Of a stretch of 64,000 nt of DNA, positions 45,802-53,766 are shown piece by piece. The stretch covers positions 434,001 through 498,000 of the forward strand of contig OY970177.1 of the NCBI GenBank assembly GCA_963707975.1, read 5' to 3'. The stretch comes from CAVVXX01 sp963707975. Its GTDB lineage: Bacteria; Pseudomonadota; Alphaproteobacteria; Micropepsales; Micropepsaceae. The notes under the pieces are model-generated. The model saw only the letters and a list, made by a program, of their open reading frames with translations, was not told where the DNA came from and made no database searches. Position numbers and translations under genes: made by a program. Each line of letters opens with the position of its first letter. Within the stretch, counting starts at the first letter, position 1.

Positions 45802-45815
45802 TTGATCGGTATCAA
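45802..45815 (+). promoter_or_regulatory. Perfect FNR/FixK box
   Basis: TTGAT-CGGT-ATCAA matches the FNR/FixK palindrome at every defined base. It ends 47 bases before the universal stress protein start and lies 71 bases before fixL on the other strand, so it could act on both. Confidence 0.8.
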
Positions 45816-45862
45816 AGCGGATCCCTTCCCCATACCGTAGAAAAGTCTCGAAGGGTAGGAGA

Positions 45863-46744
45863 ATGGACATGATCAAGACGATCTTGGTGCCTATGTATGG
45901 CGGTGGCAACAAGCCCGCGCTTGCGGCTAGCTTGGAGGTCGCAAGGCTTTTCAACGCGCATATCGAATGCTTCTGCGTTCGCCAAGACGTGAACGAAATG
46001 GTCGCACGTGCGGCGCCGTACGACGTGGGAACAGCGACGGTGATTCCGGGTTTCATCCAGGCCTTCCAAGACGAGGATGCAGCGCTTGCCAAACGCGCAC
46101 GTCATCTATTCGACGATTGGTGCCGGACGGAGAAAATTGCGCTTGCCGATACGCCCCCGGGGCCGCAGGCGGTTTCCGCATCATGGCGCGAGGAAACCGG
46201 TAATGCGGTTGAATGCACAACGCGCCGCGCGCGGTTTAGCGATCTTATCGTGCTCGACAATGCGCCAAACCAACAGCAATGGACGCCGGGTTTGACCAGT
46301 ACGCTGCTTGTGGAAAGCGGCCGTCCTCTGCTGCTGGCGTCCGCGACGCTGCCGAAACACCTGTCGGGAACGATCGCGATTGCCTGGAAGGAGACGCCGG
46401 AAGCCGCGCGCGCGATTACTGCCGCCATGCCCATCCTGGCAAAGGCGAAAAGGATTGCCATTTTATCGGCCGATGAGCCAAGCCGCAAACCGCTCCGCTG
46501 CGTCGAATGCATCGATACATTGACGGAACAACTCGGCTGGCACGGATTTAGCATGGAAAAGCATTTCGTAATTCCGGGCGGTCTCAGCATCGCTGACGCC
46601 CTTGTCGAGAAGGCTCACGAAATTGGCACCGGCCTCCTGGTCATGGGCGGTTACAGCCATAGCCGCGCCCGCGAATTGATTTTTGGTGGTGTCACGCAGA
46701 ACATTCTTGATGGCGCTCGGCTTCCGGTGTTCATGGTGCATTGA
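45863..46744 (+). CDS. Universal stress protein, two tandem Usp domains
   Basis: 293 aa after a GGTAGGAG ribosome-binding site. Domain 1 (residues 4-155) begins IKTILVPMYGGGNKPALAASLEVARLF but its ATP motif is poor. Domain 2 (about 160-293) keeps the nucleotide-binding pattern GLLVMGGYSHSRARELIFGGVTQNIL. Two-domain Usps of this kind are induced under low oxygen or stationary phase in several bacteria. A perfect FixK box stands 47 bases upstream, so it should be FixK-activated. Confidence 0.92.
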   Translation: MDMIKTILVPMYGGGNKPALAASLEVARLFNAHIECFCVRQDVNEMVARAAPYDVGTATVIPGFIQAFQDEDAALAKRARHLFDDWCRTEKIALADTPPGPQAVSASWREETGNAVECTTRRARFSDLIVLDNAPNQQQWTPGLTSTLLVESGRPLLLASATLPKHLSGTIAIAWKETPEAARAITAAMPILAKAKRIAILSADEPSRKPLRCVECIDTLTEQLGWHGFSMEKHFVIPGGLSIADALVEKAHEIGTGLLVMGGYSHSRARELIFGGVTQNILDGARLPVFMVH

Positions 46745-46875
46745 AGAGGGAGATTGCCCTACCCGTTCGCATGCTTGATGAAATGCCGCCGGTGCTTGAT
46801 AAGTGACAACAGGGTTTCTGCGAACCAGCGACTTTTTTAACACCATGCCACAGAATGATTTGACATAGACGAATT

Positions 46876-47280
46876 CTACAAACGACCAGTCTCGAACTTC
46901 TCGCAGCTTTCATCGAATGCGTCCAAACCTTCTTCCAAGAAATCGCCCAACATCGGCATTCCAGTGAGGTATTCCGCTGTGCGCGCATTGTGCGCGGCGC
47001 GCGCTTCCGAAAGCGCTTCCTTCCACTCCGCGCGCCTATAAGTGCCGCGCCCAACCCAGGCCAACGCTACAAGATTGATCTGTTCTTCCTCGTCCAGGCT
47101 ACGAATAAATTCGATGAGTTCCTGGTATGTCGCATCTTCCGCGAGATCTTCCAAAATATCACGGCTGCCGTCGTCGGTGGCGTTCGAGCCCGAATCGGGA
47201 TCGCTTACCTCTTCCTTGGCGTCGAATGTGCGCGCCTTTACGATGATATGACAGACTTTGTCAGGATTGATTCCGAGCAT
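46876..47280 (-). CDS. DUF3775 domain protein
   Basis: 134-aa acidic protein. The N-terminus (MLGINPDKVCHIIVKARTFDAKEEV) and the later TYQELIEFIRSLDEEEQINLVALAWVGRGTY and TAEYLTGMPMLGDFLEEGLDAF are the hallmarks of DUF3775. Function unknown. It begins 13 bases after the host-attachment-family gene and shares its likely FixK-controlled promoter. Confidence 0.85.
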   Translation of the reverse strand: MLGINPDKVCHIIVKARTFDAKEEVSDPDSGSNATDDGSRDILEDLAEDATYQELIEFIRSLDEEEQINLVALAWVGRGTYRRAEWKEALSEARAAHNARTAEYLTGMPMLGDFLEEGLDAFDESCEKFETGRL

Positions 47281-47293
47281 TTTATTTTCTCCG

Positions 47294-47758
47294 CTATTCG
47301 TGAATCATAAGAAACGGTGCGAGTTGACGCTGCAGATCGCTTGTCTCATGCTTCATCAAGTCTTTTGGAATTTCGTGACGAAGACAGGCTTGCACATTGG
47401 CCGATAATAAGCCCCTCAGCTCACCCAAGCTTCGCCGTGGCGCAACGAGAATAAGTTCGTTGAATTGGCGCCTTTCGAAAGCCTGGCCGAGCAGTTCGGC
47501 AACGCGCGCTGCGAATTTTCGCTTTTCGAGCTTATGATAATCGTGCTGGGGTTCGATCGCATGACGCACGCCAGAACGCGCCGAGCTCATGTTCCGTCCC
47601 GGCCGATCGGATTTCAGCTCGCGTGAATGTCCTCTGCTCTCGGAGTCCGCAAGTACTACCGGGCACGCAGCAAGTAGCTGGCCATTCTCCAGCTTGAGAA
47701 AACGCGCCCGCGAGCTATCCATTACGGTGATCCATATGCGTTTGTGAATCTGGGGCAT
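47294..47758 (-). CDS. Host attachment protein family (baeRF-like)
   Basis: 154 aa. The opening KRIWITVMDSSRARFLKLENGQL, the GVRHAIEPQHDYHKLEKRKFAARVAELLGQAF centre and FNELILVAPRRSLGELRGLLSANVQACL are typical of the 'host attachment' family, named for an Agrobacterium gene. The fold is of the archaeal release-factor/Vms1-like type, so a ribosome-linked role is possible. A near-perfect FixK box lies 47 bases upstream. First gene of a two-gene unit with DUF3775. Confidence 0.85.
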   Translation of the reverse strand: MPQIHKRIWITVMDSSRARFLKLENGQLLAACPVVLADSESRGHSRELKSDRPGRNMSSARSGVRHAIEPQHDYHKLEKRKFAARVAELLGQAFERRQFNELILVAPRRSLGELRGLLSANVQACLRHEIPKDLMKHETSDLQRQLAPFLMIHE

Positions 47759-47805
47759 GTCTCTCTTCCTTTTTTTGTATTTTAGCGACCCGCTCTGCCG
47801 GCACC

Positions 47806-47819
47806 TTGACCCAAATCAA
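47806..47819 (-). promoter_or_regulatory. FNR/FixK box with one mismatch
   Basis: TTGAC-CCAA-ATCAA differs from the consensus at one base. It lies 47 bases before the host-attachment-family gene, the same spacing as at 45802. Confidence 0.65.
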
Positions 47820-47956
47820 TCCATGGCCTTGAGACCGAATATTTTCGTATTTTGTGGGAAGAAATCAGCTAAGGCCGTCGTGACATTTTTCCTGGAATTG
47901 AAGCTTCCTATTCTTGTATCTATTGAAAATAACGGCCCAAAAATATGCAAAGGTTG

Positions 47957-47970
47957 TTGATCGCGATCAA
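47957..47970 (+). promoter_or_regulatory. Perfect FNR/FixK box
   Basis: TTGAT-CGCG-ATCAA, 48 bases before the pyridoxamine-oxidase-fold gene. TATAAT at 47999-48004 is a suitable -10. With the site at 47806 it makes a divergent, two-box promoter region. Confidence 0.8.
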
Positions 47971-48018
47971 TGCTGTGCCAGCATAGCGATCTTAAAAATA
48001 TAATTATGAAAGCATAGG

Positions 48019-48555
48019 ATGAAGCCAGATCTCATGAACTCAGAACTGCGTGATCTTATCTTACGCCTACTGGATGGCCACCGGATCATGACGATCGCCA
48101 CGAACCGGCCCGACGGCTGGCCTCAGGCTACAGTGGTGGGGTATGCCAATGTGGGTTTTCAGCTGTACTGTTTCGTTTCTCGCCTGAGCCAGAAGTTCCT
48201 CAATATCGAGCAAGACCCGAGGGTCTCGATAGCCATTGCCAGCGACTTTGCGAACCCCCTGGATATTCAGGGCCTCTCGCTTGCTGCGAAAGCGTCTACA
48301 GTCAAGAATGATGATGAATTTGAACAGGCTGGAACACGAATGCTCGAAAGATATCCGGAGTACGCAAAGTGGTCCCGCCCGAGCCCCGCACTGGCGCCAA
48401 TGATGCGGATAACGCCCGAGATCATTTCGGTGCTTGATTATTCCAAAGGTTTTGGTCACAGCGATTTGGTGTCGGTCTCCGAAGACGACCTGCTACAGCA
48501 TATTGGCTCTTCACGGCACGAATGGCGTGGCCGCGCGCGACCCGACAAATCATGA
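48019..48555 (+). CDS. Pyridoxamine 5'-phosphate oxidase-fold flavoprotein
   Basis: 178 aa with a split-barrel FMN-binding fold: RIMTIATNRPDGWPQATVVGYANVGFQLYCFVSRLSQKFLNIEQDPRVSIAIA is the classic first half. The C-terminal half (ITPEIISVLDYSKGFGHSDLV) is the usual dimer strand. It may reduce or bind a flavin, F420-like or heme ligand; the true substrate is unknown. It overlaps the following cytochrome gene by 4 bases (ATGA), suggesting that the two work together in redox under low oxygen. Confidence 0.87.
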   Translation: MKPDLMNSELRDLILRLLDGHRIMTIATNRPDGWPQATVVGYANVGFQLYCFVSRLSQKFLNIEQDPRVSIAIASDFANPLDIQGLSLAAKASTVKNDDEFEQAGTRMLERYPEYAKWSRPSPALAPMMRITPEIISVLDYSKGFGHSDLVSVSEDDLLQHIGSSRHEWRGRARPDKS

Positions 48556-48959
48556 GAAAAAGGCTGCATATTCGTTATCTTGCCCACTGTCTGGGAGCCG
48601 GCTTAGCGCTTTGCATGATGACTGCCCAAGTGCAAGGCGCACCAAAGGTTGACGACAACTCGACTGCACAACGCGAAGACGGGCGCCTGCTCGCCTCGAG
48701 GCAATGCAGCGCTTGCCATGCAATCGGTAAAATGGGCACCAGTCCGCGGCCCAACGCGCCAGTATTCCGGCATATACTGTCTCGATATCACGAAAACGTA
48801 TTGGAAAAGGAACTGGTGGAGGGCATACGGGTCGGGCACCCTGACATGCCAACCCTGCGGCTGAACCCAGCTGCTGTCAGCGCACTGGTTGTCTATCTCC
48901 GCTCCATCCAGAAGCCTGAGCATGCCTCCTCGCCAAACACTCACGAACCGATGCGATAA
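48552..48959 (+). CDS. Small secreted c-type cytochrome
   Basis: 135 aa from ATG 48552, which overlaps the previous stop. A signal peptide (LAHCLGAGLALCMMTAQVQGA) is followed by one heme site, RQCSACHAIG. A Met axial ligand is likely within HPDMPTLRLNP, and the last helix is SALVVYLRSIQ. It is a class I monoheme cytochrome of the periplasm. The flavoprotein gene in front shares its promoter with the FixK box at 47957. Confidence 0.88.
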   Translation: MRKRLHIRYLAHCLGAGLALCMMTAQVQGAPKVDDNSTAQREDGRLLASRQCSACHAIGKMGTSPRPNAPVFRHILSRYHENVLEKELVEGIRVGHPDMPTLRLNPAAVSALVVYLRSIQKPEHASSPNTHEPMR

Positions 48960-48996
48960 ACCCGCCAATCTGTGGCGAACAACGCGCTGCAGATTG

Positions 48997-49428
48997 CTAT
49001 TTTTTGCGACGGCGCCTGAGCGCGGCTTGGGCCTTACGAATATTCCGTAATTGCGCGCGCCGCATCGCAGGTGTTGGTTTGCTGGATTCGGGTATCTTAA
49101 TCCTGTCTTTGGCTTTGAACCGGTCACCACCCAGATGTACCGGCGTGGAGCCCAGCAAGCGTAAAAGCTTTCGCGCCTCGACGCTATCCGGCACTAGCCG
49201 GCGGCCCACGCGATGGGCATGATCTTTGCCGATCAACCATTTTTGCGTAGCCCAAGATCCATTTGGGCGCCGTCCCGCGACCCGTTCAAGCCCGCCTTTC
49301 TTGCCAATATCCTGAGCGCGAAAGACGCTAAATTCGCTTTTCGGGCGCACCTGGATATGAAAAAAGGCGCCTTTGCCCCGAGCGCCTGGTTTCGCCCGCC
49401 GGCGTACTTTTCGCGATTTTTCGGCCAT
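48997..49428 (-). CDS. Very basic conserved hypothetical protein
   Basis: 143 aa, about 29% Lys plus Arg (42 residues), with basic clusters at both ends (MAEKSRKVRRRAKPGARGKG and ALRRRRKK). The middle has a repeated-looking motif of Gly and Arg (RPNGSWATQKWLIGKDHAHRVGRRL). I do not recognise a domain. The composition suggests binding to DNA, RNA or ribosomes. It faces the DUF883 gene, and the weak FixK box at 49486 lies 57 bases before its start. Confidence 0.72.
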   Translation of the reverse strand: MAEKSRKVRRRAKPGARGKGAFFHIQVRPKSEFSVFRAQDIGKKGGLERVAGRRPNGSWATQKWLIGKDHAHRVGRRLVPDSVEARKLLRLLGSTPVHLGGDRFKAKDRIKIPESSKPTPAMRRAQLRNIRKAQAALRRRRKK

Positions 49429-49485
49429 TGGATTCTCCTTTTCGGAACTCCAAATAACTTTTTAACGTCTCAGAACTAGCATTCT

Positions 49486-49499
49486 TTGACCTAGATCAG
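49486..49499. promoter_or_regulatory. Weak FNR/FixK box (two mismatches)
   Basis: TTGAC-CTAG-ATCAG lies 55 bases before the DUF883 gene and 57 before the basic-protein gene on the other strand. Spacing fits the other boxes, but the sequence match is poorer. Confidence 0.42.
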
Positions 49500-49554
49500 A
49501 GCGCCATTTGCTCGATTATCCTAAGAGAACAATGTCTCATGAAGAGGACGTGTC

Positions 49555-49854
49555 ATGGCATCTGCAACGGAAGCCGATATTGAAGCGCTCAAAGCGGAAA
49601 TAAAGGAGTTGAGGGCGCAATTTAGCGACGTTGGACAAATCCTGAAGGATTTGGCACGTCACGGGCAAGCCGAAGCGTCGGAGAAAGTTCGAGAAGCGGC
49701 TGGACGTGTATGGAACGAAGCCACCAACCGCGCCGCGGGGCTTACGCATAAGATTGAAGAACAACCTGTCAACGCAGCGCTGATTGCTCTTGGCATCGGT
49801 GTGCTCGCGGGTTTCATGTTCAACGGCCGCCATTGCAAGCATTGCCGGGGATAA
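49555..49854 (+). CDS. DUF883 (ElaB/YqjD-like) membrane-anchored protein
   Basis: 99 aa. A long amphipathic coiled coil (residues 5-70, IEALKAEIKELRAQFSDVGQILKDLA) ends in a single membrane helix (VNAALIALGIGVLAGFMF) with a CKHC tail. E. coli members bind stationary-phase ribosomes to the inner membrane. It sits 2 bases before the next membrane protein gene, so they form one unit. Confidence 0.85.
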   Translation: MASATEADIEALKAEIKELRAQFSDVGQILKDLARHGQAEASEKVREAAGRVWNEATNRAAGLTHKIEEQPVNAALIALGIGVLAGFMFNGRHCKHCRG

Positions 49855-49856
49855 AG

Positions 49857-50282
49857 ATGGAGCGATATTTCGCGCGCCTGGCAATTTCCACGGCTTCCTT
49901 GCTGATCGCAGCCGTGATTGCTGTGGCGGCAATTGTTGCTTTGTGGGGGGCGGTTTATCTCGCGCTACTGCAAAGCTTTACTCCCGCAATTGCAGCGCTA
50001 TTGACTGGAATAGGGGCGCTGCTGTTTTGCGTGCTGATAGTGCTTTTAGGTAACTGGTTCGCACGAATGCAAACGGCGCCACATCATGCTAAACGCAGCT
50101 CGCAACCCTATGTAGCCAATGAAGCTGCAGTCGAATTAGGACGACTGTTGGGAAACCAATTGTATTGCCTGACGCAGAGTGAGGCCCAAGGGGCCACAAT
50201 CGCAGCACTAGTTGCGGGTTTTGCCGTGGGTGCGAGCCCACACCTTCGTAGCTTCCTGGAAGAAATACTGAAAAGTAAATAG
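49857..50282 (+). CDS. Small membrane protein of unknown function
   Basis: 141 aa from ATG 49857, two bases after the DUF883 stop. Two hydrophobic segments (ISTASLLIAAVIAVAAIVALWGAVYLALL and ALLTGIGALLFCVLIVLLGNWF) resemble the phage-holin/DUF1469 style small proteins often paired with DUF883. The C-terminal part (EAAVELGRLLGNQLYC, AALVAGFAVGASPHLRSFLEEIL) has a further hydrophobic stretch. Probably cooperates with the DUF883 protein at the inner membrane. Confidence 0.75.
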   Translation: MERYFARLAISTASLLIAAVIAVAAIVALWGAVYLALLQSFTPAIAALLTGIGALLFCVLIVLLGNWFARMQTAPHHAKRSSQPYVANEAAVELGRLLGNQLYCLTQSEAQGATIAALVAGFAVGASPHLRSFLEEILKSK

Positions 50283-50364
50283 TACCCGTCAGGACGGGCT
50301 CTTAGATCCGCTCAAAGCTGCTTTTTCCTGCAGTAAGTGGATACTGTGACTAGAATGGGCAGCC

Positions 50365-51348
50365 ATGCATGGCATGCATCTTGAGCACGTGCACGAACCT
50401 TTGAAGGCAGTGGAAATAGCCACGCGCCAGCCCGATGTGGGTCATGTGCGGATTGCCGTCGCCACTTGCGGCGTTTGTAGAACCGACCTTCATGTCGTGG
50501 ACGGAGAACTTCCTAACCCAAAATTACCGATTATACCTGGACATGAAATAGTCGGCCGCATCGAGGCACTTGGCGAAGGGGTTACTGGGTTCAAGATAGG
50601 TGATCGCGTCGGCGTTCCTTGGCTCGGCTGGGCTTGCGGCATATGTGAATTCTGCCAACGAGGTGAAGAAAATCTGTGTCCCCTTGCGCGATTTACTGGC
50701 TTCCAGATCGATGGCGGCTTTGCGAACGAAACAATCGCGGATGCGCGTTTCATTTTTTCGCTGCCAGAAAATTATTCGGACGAAGAGGCCGCGCCATTAA
50801 TGTGCGCTGGGCTCATCGGCTGGCGCTCGCTAAAGGCTGCAGGCGCGGCGCAACGGCTTGGGCTTTACGGCTTCGGCGCCGCCGCCCATATCATCGCGCA
50901 GGTAGCGAACGCCCATGGGCAGAAAGTTTATGCCTTCGTGCGCCCCGGCGACGAGAAAGCCGAAACTTTCGCCTACAGCATGGGCGCAAGATGGGCCGGC
51001 GGCTCCGATCAACCACCGCCTGAACCGCTGGATGCTGCAATTATCTTCGCGCCGGTGGGCGAGCTCGTGCCTGCCGCACTTCGAGCCGTGCGGCCAGGCG
51101 GCGTGGTCGTTTGCGCCGGGATTCACATGAGCGATATCCCGTCTTTTCCCTACGACATCCTGTGGCACGAACGCAGCCTGCGTTCGGTGGCCAATCTTAC
51201 CAGGCGCGACGCCAAAGAATTCCTTGCCCTCGCGGCGAAGACAAAAATCCGCACAATGACAGTGCGATACCCTTTGTCCGGAGCAAATAGAGCACTTTCC
51301 GATTTGCGTAACGGGCAGCTGACAGGCGCAGCGGTTTTGATTCCATAA
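50365..51348 (+). CDS. Zinc-dependent alcohol dehydrogenase family protein
   Basis: 327-aa medium-chain dehydrogenase. Catalytic zinc ligands are in ATCGVCRTDLH, PGHEIVGRIEA and later PLMCAGLIGW; the structural-zinc Cys set is in CGICEFCQRGEENLC. The coenzyme motif is GLYGFGAAAHIIAQVA. It would interconvert an alcohol and an aldehyde with NAD(P)H, perhaps in fermentative redox balance. No FixK box is evident in its 82-base leader, which holds a CCCGTC/GACGGG hairpin (50285-50298); it may be read from the DUF883 promoter. Confidence 0.88.
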   Translation: MHGMHLEHVHEPLKAVEIATRQPDVGHVRIAVATCGVCRTDLHVVDGELPNPKLPIIPGHEIVGRIEALGEGVTGFKIGDRVGVPWLGWACGICEFCQRGEENLCPLARFTGFQIDGGFANETIADARFIFSLPENYSDEEAAPLMCAGLIGWRSLKAAGAAQRLGLYGFGAAAHIIAQVANAHGQKVYAFVRPGDEKAETFAYSMGARWAGGSDQPPPEPLDAAIIFAPVGELVPAALRAVRPGGVVVCAGIHMSDIPSFPYDILWHERSLRSVANLTRRDAKEFLALAAKTKIRTMTVRYPLSGANRALSDLRNGQLTGAAVLIP

Positions 51349-51456
51349 ATAATTTGCATTCCGTGCTTGCGTGCAAACCTAATGGCAATCTCTGCAAAAG
51401 GGCACACAACGTCCTGTAACTACTGGACTTATTGGAACAAACTTCCTGGCCCATAT

Positions 51457-51470
51457 TTGTTTTACATCAA
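51457..51470 (+). promoter_or_regulatory. FNR/FixK box with one mismatch
   Basis: TTGTT-TTAC-ATCAA lies 54 bases before the PCMT-esterase fusion gene. An inverted repeat (AAATGGC/GCCATTT, 51486-51509) stands between it and the start codon. Confidence 0.55.
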
Positions 51471-51524
51471 ATTATTCAACGCAAGAAATGGCATTTTTAA
51501 AAGCCATTTAAGAAGACATCGATC

Positions 51525-53534
51525 ATGCAAATGCCCACCTCTGATTTCTCGCAACAGCGCGAATACATGGTCGAGCATCAGGTCTTGGCGCGAGGCGTGC
51601 AGACGAATGCCGTTCTAGATGCGATGCGCGCGGTGCCGCGCGAGGCGTTTCTGCCCGAACATATGCGTGAATTCGCCTATGAAGACACGCCTTTGCCTAT
51701 TGCCGCAGGCCAAACCATTTCGCAGCCTTATATCGTCGGCCTAATGATCGAAGCCGCGCTACTCAACGGTGGCGAACAGGTCCTCGAGATAGGCACCGGT
51801 TCCGGCTATGCCGCAGCCGTGCTCTCGAAAATTGCCGCAGAGGTCTACACCGTAGAATATGTCAGCGAGTTAGCCAGCAAGTCCGCAACCACACTTGCCG
51901 ATTTAGGCTATGACAATGTCCACGTTCTGCATGCCGATGGCACACGCGGCTGGCCCGAGCACGCTCCCTACGACGCCATTCTGGTGGCTGCGGGCGGACC
52001 AAAAATCCCTGACACCCTCAAGTGCCAGCTTAAAATTGGCGGGCGGTTGATCATTCCTGTGGGTTCCGATCAGCGCGCGCAGGAACTGGTGCGGGTAACA
52101 CGGCTGTCGCAGCATGAATATAAAACTGAAGACCTGGCGGACGTTCGTTTTGTGCCATTGCTTGGCGAAGAAGGCTGGGCGCCCGAGGAAGAAATTCCCC
52201 TTCCCCCCAAACGGCGCCGACCCGCCAAGGAAACATCCGATCAGAAACTGGCGCGCAATATCGCCGATTGCGCTGAATCATTCGATTCTATTGACGCCGC
52301 CAACCTTGAGCCGCTGCTCCGGCGCATCGGCGATGCGCGCGTGGTTTTGATTGGCGAAGCCAGCCACGGCACCTCGGAATTCTACCGTATGCGGGCGCGT
52401 ATCACACGCGAGTTGATCCAAACAAAGGGTTTTAATTTTGTTGCAATCGAAGGTGACTGGCCCGATGCCGCCCGCGTCGATCACTATGTGCGCCATTTCG
52501 AATTTCCGCCATCCGAATGGACGGCATTCGCCCGGTTCCCGGTTTGGATGTGGCGCAACAACGAGGTACGGGAATTCGTTGACTGGCTGCGCGCCCACAA
52601 TGCGGGCCTCGACGCAGAGCAGCGGATCGCCTTTCACGGCCTCGATCTTTACAGTCTCTACAATTCGATACGCGCCATCGTGAAATATCTTGACGATGTC
52701 GACCCCGAGGCCGCACGGATCGCGCGGGAGCGATATGGCTGCCTGACGCCGTGGCAGACCGATCCCGCCACATACGGTCATGCGGCGCTGACGGGTGGCT
52801 ATCGGACATGCGAGGAAGACGTCGTTCGCATGCTGGCCGACCTTGTTCACAAGCACCGTCAATATGCCGAACACGACGGCGAGCGTTACCTTGACGTCGT
52901 GCAGAATGCGAGGCTGGTTGCCAATGCTGAACGCTATTACCGCATTATGTATTATGGCTCGCGCGCGTCCTGGAATTTGCGCGACGACCATATGTTCGAA
53001 ACATTAAAGACGTTGCAGGCTTTTCACGGGCCGCAATGCAAGGCGGTCATCTGGGCGCACAACTCGCATGTGGGAAATTCCGCGGCGACCGAGATGGCGG
53101 CGCGTGGCGAGCACAATATCGGCCATCTTTGCCGCACTGAGTTCGGCGCCAGCGCATACATAATCGGATTTGGCACGGATCGCGGCACGGTAGCCGCGGC
53201 GTCCGACTGGGATGCGCCGATGGAAATCAAGGCGGTGCGACCATCGCACGCTCAAAGCTATGAAAGGCTGTGCCACGACACGCGGCTGCCGCGCTTTCTA
53301 CTTAACCTGCATGACGCCAGGCTCGGCGACGGCGAGACGCTGGCCAAACCGCGGCTGGAACGGGCCATAGGCGTGATTTACCGGCCCGAAACAGAACTTG
53401 CCAGTCACTATTTTCAATCAACGTTGCCGAAGCAGTTCGATGAATATATTTGGTTCGATGAAACCAAGGCCGTCGCGCCGCTAGATACGAAAGAGCTCAG
53501 GGGATTGCCTGACACCTATCCGTTCGGCGTGTGA
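51525..53534 (+). CDS. Protein-L-isoaspartate methyltransferase fused to erythromycin esterase-like domain
   Basis: 669 aa, two enzymes in one chain. Residues 1-220 are a PCMT: MVEHQVLARGV, RAVPREAFLPEHMREFAYEDTPLPIAAGQTISQPYIV, SAM-binding VLEIGTGSGYAAAVL (86-100) and GGRLIIPVG. A basic linker (PPKRRRPAKE, about 227-237) joins an Ere-like domain from about 245, with VVLIGEASHGTSEFYRMRARI (the Glu-His motif) and VIWAHNSHVGNSAA. The first half would tag and repair isoaspartyl residues in ageing proteins; the substrate of the second is unknown. A FixK-like box lies upstream, in line with long-term survival without growth. Confidence 0.92.
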   Translation: MQMPTSDFSQQREYMVEHQVLARGVQTNAVLDAMRAVPREAFLPEHMREFAYEDTPLPIAAGQTISQPYIVGLMIEAALLNGGEQVLEIGTGSGYAAAVLSKIAAEVYTVEYVSELASKSATTLADLGYDNVHVLHADGTRGWPEHAPYDAILVAAGGPKIPDTLKCQLKIGGRLIIPVGSDQRAQELVRVTRLSQHEYKTEDLADVRFVPLLGEEGWAPEEEIPLPPKRRRPAKETSDQKLARNIADCAESFDSIDAANLEPLLRRIGDARVVLIGEASHGTSEFYRMRARITRELIQTKGFNFVAIEGDWPDAARVDHYVRHFEFPPSEWTAFARFPVWMWRNNEVREFVDWLRAHNAGLDAEQRIAFHGLDLYSLYNSIRAIVKYLDDVDPEAARIARERYGCLTPWQTDPATYGHAALTGGYRTCEEDVVRMLADLVHKHRQYAEHDGERYLDVVQNARLVANAERYYRIMYYGSRASWNLRDDHMFETLKTLQAFHGPQCKAVIWAHNSHVGNSAATEMAARGEHNIGHLCRTEFGASAYIIGFGTDRGTVAAASDWDAPMEIKAVRPSHAQSYERLCHDTRLPRFLLNLHDARLGDGETLAKPRLERAIGVIYRPETELASHYFQSTLPKQFDEYIWFDETKAVAPLDTKELRGLPDTYPFGV

Positions 53535-53703
53535 GTATTGCTGGCATCAATCTGCTGCTAATTGGATGCGCGAGCGGGCCACACTCCATGCTTTCCTGGC
53601 GCAGTATAGAATGCGTGAGGAGCACGCGTTCAACCTCTTCTACGGCCAGCTGCAGGGGCGGGGGCATGTTTTCGGCTAAAAGACTTGCAACTTTGGGTAT
53701 CGC

Positions 53704-53717
53704 TTGATCTTGATCAA
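53704..53717 (+). promoter_or_regulatory. Perfect FNR/FixK box
   Basis: TTGAT-CTTG-ATCAA, 49 bases before the preferred start of the adaptor gene (53767). An AT-rich -10-like stretch follows (TTTATTGTTATT). Confidence 0.8.
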
Positions 53718-53766
53718 GGCAGCCCAATCGAAATCCAAATCATTTATTGTTATTGGAAAGATGCTC

